In this document: piece by piece, positions 15,248-21,212 of the stretch | Layout: the number at the start of each line of letters is the position of its first letter | Numbering within the stretch: the stretch's first letter is position 1 | Assembly: GCA_902803345.1 (NCBI GenBank) | Contig: CADCPV010000345.1 | Span: forward strand, 1-21,212 | Direction: 5' to 3' | Length of the DNA stretch: 21,212 nucleotides | DNA from: an uncultured Eubacteriales bacterium | GTDB lineage: Bacteria > Bacillota_A > Clostridia > Lachnospirales > Lachnospiraceae | The notes under the pieces: generated by a model | What the model was told of the DNA's origin: nothing | Seen by the model: the letters and a program-made list of their open reading frames with translations, nothing else | Database searches by the model: none | Position numbers and translations under genes: made by a program

Positions 15248-15946
15248 ATGGGCGCCTTTAAGTACAATAATCCGGTGATCCGGATACTCATCAAAATCGC
15301 GAATCTGATCCTGGTGAGTCTGTACTGGGCGCTCACCTGCATTCCTGTGATTACGATTATGACATCCACTTCCGCGATGTACTACACGATCGCAAAAGTC
15401 ATAAACGGCTCCGGAGACGGCGTCACAAAGGCGTTTTTCGGGGCATTTAAGGAGAATTTCAAAAAGGGGATATTATTGTCCCTCCTTGTCGCCGGGAGCG
15501 GCGCAATCCTTGCTTTTGACCTCTATTTCGGCTATAAAAACTTCTATCAGAGCGTTTTCCCGATGATTTATTTCTTCATCGGCGTACCGCTTGCAATTCT
15601 GTGGCTCTCGCTCATCATTTATCTGCCGGTTGTATTTGCCCGCTTCGACGGGACATTGGGTGTTATTCTTCAGCTGACAGCGTATTTTTCAAGCCGGAAC
15701 ATCCTTCGGACAATACTCATGATGGTTGTGATGATCATTGTGATTTTCCTCGTGGATTTCTATCCGATCCTTCTTCTGCTTTTGCCGGGACTCTATATGG
15801 ACATTTTCCGGGGAAGCTGGGAACGGATGATCCAGAAATACCTGACAGAGAATGGATACACGGAGCCGGAGAAGGCTTCGGAAACAGAAAACGCGCCGGC
15901 AGAGCTTTCCGCAACCGAATGGGATGAGCTTTTCAAAAACAGGTAG
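15248..15946 (+). CDS. YesL/DUF624 family membrane protein
   Basis: A 232-residue membrane protein with four or five hydrophobic segments (about 19-40, 74-95, 105-127 and 148-190). The opening pattern ILVSLYWALTCIPVITIMTSTSAMYYTI is the signature of the YesL/DUF624 family. Members are encoded next to YesMN and LplB/YtcP genes in Bacillus and Lachnospiraceae, but their biochemical role is not established; a helper role in transport or sensing is often assumed. The C-terminal 35 residues are acidic and soluble. A GGAG ribosome binding site lies 6 bases before the ATG. It sits between the permease and ATPase genes, which ties it to this transporter. Confidence 0.85.
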   Translation: MGAFKYNNPVIRILIKIANLILVSLYWALTCIPVITIMTSTSAMYYTIAKVINGSGDGVTKAFFGAFKENFKKGILLSLLVAGSGAILAFDLYFGYKNFYQSVFPMIYFFIGVPLAILWLSLIIYLPVVFARFDGTLGVILQLTAYFSSRNILRTILMMVVMIIVIFLVDFYPILLLLLPGLYMDIFRGSWERMIQKYLTENGYTEPEKASETENAPAELSATEWDELFKNR

Positions 15947-15957
15947 GGCAGGACATT

Positions 15958-17160
15958 ATGGCACAGCTTGAATTTCGCGATGTCGTAAAAATCTATCCCT
16001 TCGTTGATCTCAGGAAGCATCTTTTTGACCGGAAGAAGGCACAGAAATTCCTGCAGGAGCAGCGGCGGATGCCCTATACCACGAATGAAGGCGTTGTTGC
16101 GGTGCAGCAGTACAGCCTGTCGATTGATCCGGGCGAGTTTGTCGTTTTGTACGGGCCTTCGGGCTGCGGCAAGAGCACGGTACTTCGGATGATTGCGGGC
16201 CTTGAGGATGTGACGGCCGGGGAGCTTCTGATTGACGGGGAGGACATGGAAGGCGTCATGCCCGAGCTTCGGGATTTGTCGATGGTTTTCCAGGAGTATT
16301 CCCTGTATCCGCATTTCACGGTCCGCGAGAATATCGCCTTTCCCCTCAAAAACCTCCATATCCCGCGGGAGGAAGTCGACCGGCGCACGGATCTCATGAT
16401 CCGGCTTTTGGAGCTTCAGAAGGTGCAGAATGAAAAACCGGCGACGCTTTCCGGCGGCGAAATGCAGCGGACGGCGATCGGACGGGCGCTCATCAAACGG
16501 CCGAAAATCTTCCTGATGGACGAGCCTTTTTCAAACCTTGACGCGCCGCTTCGGATGAAGCTTCGCGTGATGATCAAACGGATACACCAGGAGATCGGAT
16601 CGACCTTCATCTATGTGACGCACGATATGCAGGAGGCGATGTCTCTTGCGACAAAGCTTGTCGTGATGAAGGACGGGATGATCGTGCAGGAGGGGACCCC
16701 TGCGGAAATCTACCAGAACCCCGCCGATACAGATGCGGCTTCGATGATCGGTTTTCCTGCGATCAATCTGTTTCCGGACGCCTGCGTGGTCAGAGACGAC
16801 GGCCGCTGTATTCTGAGGCTTTACGGCAAGGAGTTCCCGCTTTCGGGCATTGATGCCAGTCTCCCCTGCGGGCCGGTGATTGCCGGCGTACGGCCGGTGC
16901 ATTTTGATGCATATCATGATGCCGGGTCGGAGCGGGATGAACGGATCCTCTGCACGGTTCTGATGCGGGAGCCTGTCGGGAAGGAAGTGCATTACACGCT
17001 CCAGGCTGCGAAAGGGCCCGAAGAGAGGCCTGAGATCCGCGTTGTCGTAAAGGCAGAGGAAGAAGGGCCGGCCCTGATCCCCGGACAGGAGCTCTGGATC
17101 CGCCCGCGGGTGAAAGAGGTTTTCCTTTTTGACCCGGAGACGGAGGAACGGATCGGATAA
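15958..17160 (+). CDS. MalK/UgpC/MsmX-type ABC transporter ATPase with an N-terminal insertion
   Basis: A 400-residue ATPase that would energise the two permeases. Walker A is GPSGCGKST (66-74), the Q loop is at Gln112, the signature is LSGGE (164-168), Walker B is IFLMDE (184-189) and the switch is His222. A C-terminal TOBE-like regulatory region runs from about residue 245 to the end. Between the first strand (FRDVVKIYP, 6-14) and GVVAVQQYSL (45-54) there is an extra charged segment of about 30 residues (FVDLRKHLFDRKKAQKFL onward) that standard MalK proteins lack. Many Firmicutes LplB/YtcP systems have no linked ATPase and share MsmX, so a dedicated one in the operon is notable. It starts 11 bp after the YesL-like gene, with GGCAGGA as ribosome binding site. 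Confidence 0.93.
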   Translation: MAQLEFRDVVKIYPFVDLRKHLFDRKKAQKFLQEQRRMPYTTNEGVVAVQQYSLSIDPGEFVVLYGPSGCGKSTVLRMIAGLEDVTAGELLIDGEDMEGVMPELRDLSMVFQEYSLYPHFTVRENIAFPLKNLHIPREEVDRRTDLMIRLLELQKVQNEKPATLSGGEMQRTAIGRALIKRPKIFLMDEPFSNLDAPLRMKLRVMIKRIHQEIGSTFIYVTHDMQEAMSLATKLVVMKDGMIVQEGTPAEIYQNPADTDAASMIGFPAINLFPDACVVRDDGRCILRLYGKEFPLSGIDASLPCGPVIAGVRPVHFDAYHDAGSERDERILCTVLMREPVGKEVHYTLQAAKGPEERPEIRVVVKAEEEGPALIPGQELWIRPRVKEVFLFDPETEERIG

Positions 17161-17197
17161 AGAACGATCAAGATTTATAACATAAAGGAGATTCATT

Positions 17198-18703
17198 GTG
17201 ATGCGAAAAGAATTTGAACGCTGCACCCCGGAATCGGTAGGGATTCCTTCCGAGTCCATTGAAAAGCTGTTGGATGCCCTCGAGGAGGGCTGGACCGAAC
17301 CCCATGGCCTGATGATCATGCGTGATTCGAAGGTCTGCGCCGAAGGCTGGTGGGCGCCGTATGCGCCGGGCCTGATTCACGGTTTGCAGTCCCACACCAA
17401 GACCTATGCCGCGACGGCAGTCGGTATCGCTGTTACCGAAGGCATCCTGAAGCTGACAGACCGTGTGATCGACATTTTCCCGGACCGTGCCCCGAAGGAT
17501 CCTTCCGAGAATCTGAAGCTTCTTACCGTCCGCGATGTGCTGTGCATGGGCTGCGGCATGGAAAAGATGCCCTTTAACGGCGTCGACTGGATTGACCAGT
17601 TCCTCGCAACGCCGGTTGTGCACAAACCCGGAACGGCTTTCATGTATAATTCCACGGGCTCGACACTTCTCGGCGCCATGGTCCGCGAAAAAACCGGACT
17701 CGGCCTGATCGATTACCTGAAGCCGCGGCTTTTCGACAAGATCGGCATTGACGCTGCGAATCTGAAGTGCATCTGCATGGAAGACGGTATGGAAATGGGC
17801 GGCGGCGGACTTTATGCGACGACCGAAGACAATCTCCGGCTGATGAAACTCTATGCGGACGGCGGCGTGTGGGAAGGCGAGCGCATCCTTTCCGAGGAAT
17901 ATGTGAAGCTTGCGACGACCCTTCAGAATGAATCCGCAACCGAGCGCGCTGTGAATCCCCCGGCGGAGGACAACTTCGTCGGCTACGGCTTCCAGATCTG
18001 GATGTGCCGTCCCGAAGGCGTTTACCGTGCTGACGGCGCGATGGGCCAGTTCACGATTGTATTCCCGAAATACAATATGCTTCTTGCAATCACCGAGAAT
18101 GCATCCGGCTCAACCGGCGGTGTGATGCCCCAGAAGGCACTTGACACGATTTGGGAATGGTACTACAGCCTTCCGGATCCGTCTGTGACCGAGCTTCCGG
18201 AAAACGAAGCCGCGTCTTCGCATCTTGCGCGCCGCATGTCAATGCTTGCGCTGCCTCGTCCGAAGCGTTCCCCGCTTTCCCCGCTGCAGGATTCTGTGGC
18301 CGGATGGTACGATGTGACAGACGGGTATCTTGCGTTCAAGCAGGTCAACCCCTTCATCCGCGACGCGAAGACCGACGGCGGCAAGAAACTTCTGATCTCG
18401 TTTGATCCGCACGGCGTGACCTTCACCACCGTCCGCGACCCGGAAAACGGAGAAAAAGTGATTGTCGCCGCGATGGACGGCTCCCGGAAGGAAAACACCG
18501 TCGACGGCCTTGCTTCGATTGCGCTCGCGAGTGCCGAGTGGGTTTCCGACAATGTGCTGAAGCTGACGCTTCGGATGGTTGAGACCTGCAATGAGCAGTA
18601 TTTCGACTTCACCTTTGACGGCGATGACCTGAAGATTGAAGTATACAGCAACCACGTCTTCGGCCCGATGCGGAAAGATGTTGTGACCCTGAAAAAGGCA
18701 TAA
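17198..18703 (+). CDS. Beta-lactamase-fold serine hydrolase (class C / EstB-like esterase), copy 2
   Basis: A 501-residue paralog of the protein at 4169-5662. The SxxK motif is SHTK (Ser65, Lys68), the second motif is YNS (Tyr150, Asn151), and a late ADGAMGQF matches ADGAAGQF in the other copy. The C-terminal 180 residues form an additional domain related to that of the paralog but more diverged. No signal peptide is visible, so it should be cytoplasmic, with esterase or amidase activity likelier than beta-lactam hydrolysis. The start is either GTG 17198, which aligns with the start of the paralog and lies 7 bases after AAAGGAG, or ATG 17201. It is the last gene before the terminator at 18736, directly after the ABC ATPase, and so is probably expressed with the transporter. 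Confidence 0.87.
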   Translation: MMRKEFERCTPESVGIPSESIEKLLDALEEGWTEPHGLMIMRDSKVCAEGWWAPYAPGLIHGLQSHTKTYAATAVGIAVTEGILKLTDRVIDIFPDRAPKDPSENLKLLTVRDVLCMGCGMEKMPFNGVDWIDQFLATPVVHKPGTAFMYNSTGSTLLGAMVREKTGLGLIDYLKPRLFDKIGIDAANLKCICMEDGMEMGGGGLYATTEDNLRLMKLYADGGVWEGERILSEEYVKLATTLQNESATERAVNPPAEDNFVGYGFQIWMCRPEGVYRADGAMGQFTIVFPKYNMLLAITENASGSTGGVMPQKALDTIWEWYYSLPDPSVTELPENEAASSHLARRMSMLALPRPKRSPLSPLQDSVAGWYDVTDGYLAFKQVNPFIRDAKTDGGKKLLISFDPHGVTFTTVRDPENGEKVIVAAMDGSRKENTVDGLASIALASAEWVSDNVLKLTLRMVETCNEQYFDFTFDGDDLKIEVYSNHVFGPMRKDVVTLKKA

Positions 18704-18735
18704 GAACAGCACTTCAGACAGAAATCCGAACGGAT

Positions 18736-18766
18736 ATCCGCGGGGCAAAACCCGCGGATTTTCCTT
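18736..18766 (+). terminator. Intrinsic terminator of the transport/esterase operon
   Basis: ATCCGCGGG (18736-18744) and CCCGCGGAT (18751-18759) form a perfect 9-bp GC-rich stem with loop gcaaaa. The T-rich run TTTTCCTT follows and starts within the end of the stem. It is located 32 bases after the stop codon of the second beta-lactamase-fold gene, exactly where the operon should end, and just before the degV-family promoter. Confidence 0.8.
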
Positions 18767-18770
18767 GCCG

Positions 18771-18799
18771 TTGCGAAAACGCAGAAAATGTGTTATACT
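18771..18799 (+). promoter_or_regulatory. Strong predicted sigma-A promoter of the degV-family gene
   Basis: TTGCGA (18771-18776) and TATACT (18794-18799) are separated by 17 bases, and an extended -10 element (TGT) directly precedes the -10 box. Transcription would start near 18806, giving a leader of about 33 bases before the ATG at 18839. The match is one of the best in the window and suggests steady expression independent of the catabolic operon. Confidence 0.7.
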
Positions 18800-18838
18800 A
18801 AAAATAACGGAGAAGAGAGATATTTGAGGAAGGCCAGA

Positions 18839-19702
18839 ATGAAGTATCAGATTTTGATGGATGTTTCCGGAGACGTGGATGCCGGATTCGCAAAGGAACA
18901 CGGAATTGGTTTCCTGCCGATGGGCTATACGCTTCGGGAGGAGGACCGGATCTGCGCCGGGATGGAGCCCCGGGAAATCCTGAAGGCTTTTTATGACGGC
19001 CAGCGGGAAGGAAGCCTGACGCAGACGACACAGATCACGCCGATCCAGTACGAGGAGCTTTTTGAGCCGTACCTTGCGGCCGGGCAGCCGATCCTGTATC
19101 TCTGCCTGTCAAGCGGCCTGTCCTCGACCTTCGAATCCGCAAATCTGGCGGTTTCGGGGCTTCGGGAGAAGTATCCGGATCTTCCGGTTCTCCCCGTCGA
19201 TACACTTGCCGCAACCGGCGGCATGGGGGTCCTTGCGGAGCGCGCTGTACGGAACCGGGAATGCGGGATGGAGATCCGGGAGAATTATGAGGACCTTCTT
19301 CGGGCAGTGAAGCATATCCGGCATTTCTTCTTTGTCCAGGATCTGATGTATCTGAAGCGGGGCGGTAGAGTCAGCAGTGCGGAGGCGGTTCTCGGGACAG
19401 CACTGAATATCCGCCCGGTTATGATGATTGACCCCGTGGGTAAGCTTCAGGTGATTGATAAAAAACACGGAACAAAACAGGCAGTCCGGGCCGTAGTCCA
19501 GGCTTTCGAGAAGTATTATGACCCTGATTCGGGCGATGTGGTCTATATTACGGACGGCGATTCGGAGGAAAGTGCCGAAGCCGTGCATCAGGCTCTGAGA
19601 GAGGCTTTTCCGGATGCAGTGATCCGCCGGATCGGGCTTTCACCGATCATCGGCGCGCATACCGGCCCGGGGGCTCTGACGCTGGATTTTATCGGGAAAT
19701 AA
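18839..19702 (+). CDS. DegV family protein (fatty-acid-binding, FakB-like)
   Basis: A 287-residue DegV-family protein. These proteins bind a fatty acid and present it to the kinase FakA for phosphorylation in Firmicutes. Seen here are the opening ILMDVSGDVD (residues 5-14), the region TQTTQITPIQYEEL, LSSGLSSTFESA (family consensus close to SGLSGTYQSA) and the late LKRGGRVSSAEAVLGTALNIRPV. Length matches the usual 280-290 residues. I chose the ATG at 18839 because GAGGAAGG lies 5 bases upstream; a longer reading from 18788 would start inside the promoter -10 region and is not credible. It stands alone between two terminators, with no fakA-like partner in the window, and is probably unrelated to the esterase locus. 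Confidence 0.87.
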   Translation: MKYQILMDVSGDVDAGFAKEHGIGFLPMGYTLREEDRICAGMEPREILKAFYDGQREGSLTQTTQITPIQYEELFEPYLAAGQPILYLCLSSGLSSTFESANLAVSGLREKYPDLPVLPVDTLAATGGMGVLAERAVRNRECGMEIRENYEDLLRAVKHIRHFFFVQDLMYLKRGGRVSSAEAVLGTALNIRPVMMIDPVGKLQVIDKKHGTKQAVRAVVQAFEKYYDPDSGDVVYITDGDSEESAEAVHQALREAFPDAVIRRIGLSPIIGAHTGPGALTLDFIGK

Positions 19703-19726
19703 ATACTGGAAATACGCAGAAACAGA

Positions 19727-19774
19727 TCCGCCGTTGTAACCCTGAATAAGGAGTACAGCGGCGGACCATTTTTT
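19727..19774. terminator. Terminator hairpin between the convergent degV-family and aldehyde dehydrogenase genes
   Basis: TCCGCCGTTGTA (19727-19738) pairs with TACAGCGGCGGA (19754-19765) over 12 bp with one G-U pair. An inner CCT/AGG stem can form in the loop, and TTTTTT (19769-19774) follows on the plus strand. It is a good intrinsic terminator for the degV-family gene. On the minus strand the same hairpin is followed by a poorer T-rich stretch (TCTGTTTCTG), so it may also end the aldehyde dehydrogenase transcript less efficiently. Confidence 0.75.
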
Positions 19775-19791
19775 GTAAGTATCCTTCAATT

Positions 19792-21212
19792 TCAGTTCAG
19801 GATTCCCTTGAACGACACCAGCTTCTGCTGGGTCATTTCCTCGAGCGTGATGACTGCGCCTTCGCGGCCGACACCGGAGTACTTATATCCGCCGAAGGGC
19901 TGGTGCGCGAGCCGGTAGTTTCCGGTGCCGCCGATGATGCAGGCGCCGGCCTGGATGCCGTTCGCAACCTTCAGGGCAGTGGCCATGTCGGAGGTGATGA
20001 CGCCGGATGAGAGCCCATAACGGGTCTGGTTTGCGATCTCAAGTGCATCTTCCATGCTGTCAAAGGGGATCAGCGGCCAGACAGGACCGAAGCATTCCTC
20101 ATCCTTCGCGATATCCGCATCCCGCGGGGTAACGATCACGGTCGGGTCGATAAAGGCGCCGTCCCGGTGTCCGCCCGTAAGGAGCTTTCCGCCCTGTTCA
20201 ATCGTGCGGTTGATCTGGCGCTCCACTTCGATTGCGTCCGCTTCCCGGATACAGGGACCCATTTCGGTTTTGGGATCCGCCGGATCGCCGACCCGTACCT
20301 TTTCGAGGCGGGCAGCAAGATCGGCGGCAAAGCGGTCGAAAATGCCGCGCTGCACCAGGAAACGCTTTGAAGCGCAGCAGGTCTGGCCTGCATTTCCGAT
20401 CCGACCCGAGATAGTTTCATCGAGGGCTTTTTCGTAATCCGCGTCGTCGAAAATGATCAGAGGATCATTTCCGCCCAGTTCCAGTGAAACCGGACGCAGC
20501 GATTTTGCGCAGGATTCGGCAAGTGAAATGCCGACTTCGGTCGAACCGGTAAAGCTGACCGCAGCGACCCGCGGGTCTTTTGCGGCGGCAGCGCCGATCA
20601 GGGATCCGCGGCCGGTCAGACAGCAGACCGCTTTCACGGGAACGCCCGCATCATACAGAAGCTTCACAATCATAATCGCGGAGCGGGGCGTTTTGCTGGA
20701 GGGCATCAGCACGACCGAGTTCCCGGTGACAAGCATCGGCGCAAGCTTATGCGCAGCGAGCTCACAGGGATAGTTAAAGGGTACGATATTCGCGAAGACG
20801 CCGAGAGGCTCGTGGATCGTGAATGCCACGTCACCCTGGGAGCGCGGCTCCGCGTTGTAGGGGAGCGTTTTTCCGTAGAATGTGTAGGCTGCTGCGTTGT
20901 AGATGCGGAAGATTGCTGCGTTCGCATAAACCTCGGTGCGGCACTGTTCGATCGGCTTGCCGCCTTCTTCGCACATCACTTCTGCGATTTCTTCCACATT
21001 GTCCTCGATCATCACACAGTAGCGCTCCAGGATGCGGATCCGTTCGTGAAGCGGCACTGCGTTCCATTCCTTTTGGCCTTCGACCGCAAGCGCAATCGCA
21101 CGGTCCAGATCTTCGAGGGTTCCGGCGGGTACGGTATCGACGACCTGCCCGGTTGCGGGATTGACGACGTCAAAGGTTTTTTTGTCGGAGGCGTCACAGA
21201 AGACGCCGTTCA
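19792..21212 (-). CDS. NAD(P)-dependent aldehyde dehydrogenase, 5' end just outside the window
   Basis: An aldehyde dehydrogenase of about 472 visible residues. The frame stays open to the right edge: before the GTG at 21055-21057 one reads VVNPATGQVVDTVPAG and QKEWNAVPLHER, typical N-terminal sequence, so only a few residues are missing and that GTG is not the start. It has PFNYP (catalytic Asn, visible residue 146), FTGSTEVG, LELGGN (general base Glu244) and GQTCCAS (catalytic Cys278). The motif usually read as V-x-K-P-S-E reads VLMPSSKTP, so the cofactor-binding Lys is Met and the Glu is Ser. It oxidises an aldehyde to an acid. The family includes lactaldehyde, succinate-semialdehyde and glyceraldehyde-3-phosphate enzymes, and I cannot choose among them. 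It converges on the degV-family gene. Confidence 0.9.
   Translation of the reverse strand, partial: NGVFCDASDKKTFDVVNPATGQVVDTVPAGTLEDLDRAIALAVEGQKEWNAVPLHERIRILERYCVMIEDNVEEIAEVMCEEGGKPIEQCRTEVYANAAIFRIYNAAAYTFYGKTLPYNAEPRSQGDVAFTIHEPLGVFANIVPFNYPCELAAHKLAPMLVTGNSVVLMPSSKTPRSAIMIVKLLYDAGVPVKAVCCLTGRGSLIGAAAAKDPRVAAVSFTGSTEVGISLAESCAKSLRPVSLELGGNDPLIIFDDADYEKALDETISGRIGNAGQTCCASKRFLVQRGIFDRFAADLAARLEKVRVGDPADPKTEMGPCIREADAIEVERQINRTIEQGGKLLTGGHRDGAFIDPTVIVTPRDADIAKDEECFGPVWPLIPFDSMEDALEIANQTRYGLSSGVITSDMATALKVANGIQAGACIIGGTGNYRLAHQPFGGYKYSGVGREGAVITLEEMTQQKLVSFKGILN

Noticed and set aside
18788..18838. Longer start for the degV-family gene at 18788
   Set aside because: The start would lie just upstream of the -10 box of the predicted promoter; the ATG at 18839 has a good ribosome binding site and gives the usual family length.

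Overview
The window looks like chromosomal DNA of a Firmicute, most likely a clostridial gut or rumen bacterium of the Lachnospiraceae type. This rests on the gene families (YesM/YesN-type two-component system, LplB/YtcP-type ABC permeases, a YesL/DUF624 protein, a DegV protein), on strong AGGAGG-type ribosome binding sites, and on a lipoprotein with an Ala/Glu/Thr/Lys linker. GC content looks to be in the mid-50s percent by eye; I did not compute it. No RNA genes, CRISPR array, insertion sequence or prophage gene was seen.

Layout. Positions 1-5662 are a tightly packed plus-strand run that begins before the window: the tail of an alpha/beta hydrolase, an esterase with a GFSMG nucleophile elbow, a CE4-type polysaccharide deacetylase, an esterase-fold protein whose nucleophile serine is alanine, an MFS transporter, and a beta-lactamase-fold serine hydrolase. 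A 14-bp perfect inverted repeat (5684-5718) and a probable promoter separate this run from the next one. Positions 5797-18703 are again all plus strand: a sialate-O-acetylesterase-like SGNH esterase, a YesM-type histidine kinase, a YesN-type AraC response regulator and an unrecognised membrane-anchored protein. After a 206-bp promoter region come a solute-binding lipoprotein, two permeases, a YesL/DUF624 protein, a dedicated MalK-type ATPase, and a second beta-lactamase-fold hydrolase paralogous to the first. An intrinsic terminator at 18736-18766 ends this run. A degV-family gene with its own strong promoter follows and ends at a hairpin shared with a convergent aldehyde dehydrogenase gene that leaves the window at its right edge.

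How the genes may work together (inference). The sensor pair detects a glycan or glyco-ester, the ABC system imports it, and a set of esterases and deacetylases removes its ester groups. None of the esterases with a visible N-terminus has a signal peptide, so this would happen in the cytoplasm. The MFS protein may carry a second substrate or a released product. The window holds six or seven de-esterifying-type proteins but no glycoside hydrolase, polysaccharide lyase, sugar kinase or isomerase, so it looks like a decoration-removal (deacylation) locus rather than a conventional polysaccharide utilisation locus. The substrate cannot be named from sequence alone.

The strongest oddities are the Ser-to-Ala pseudo-esterase next to an active-looking relative, the paralogous beta-lactamase-fold hydrolases in the two halves of the locus, the unknown membrane protein overlapping the response regulator gene, a roughly 30-residue insertion at the start of the ATPase, and repeated T-tract motifs upstream of the binding-protein promoter.
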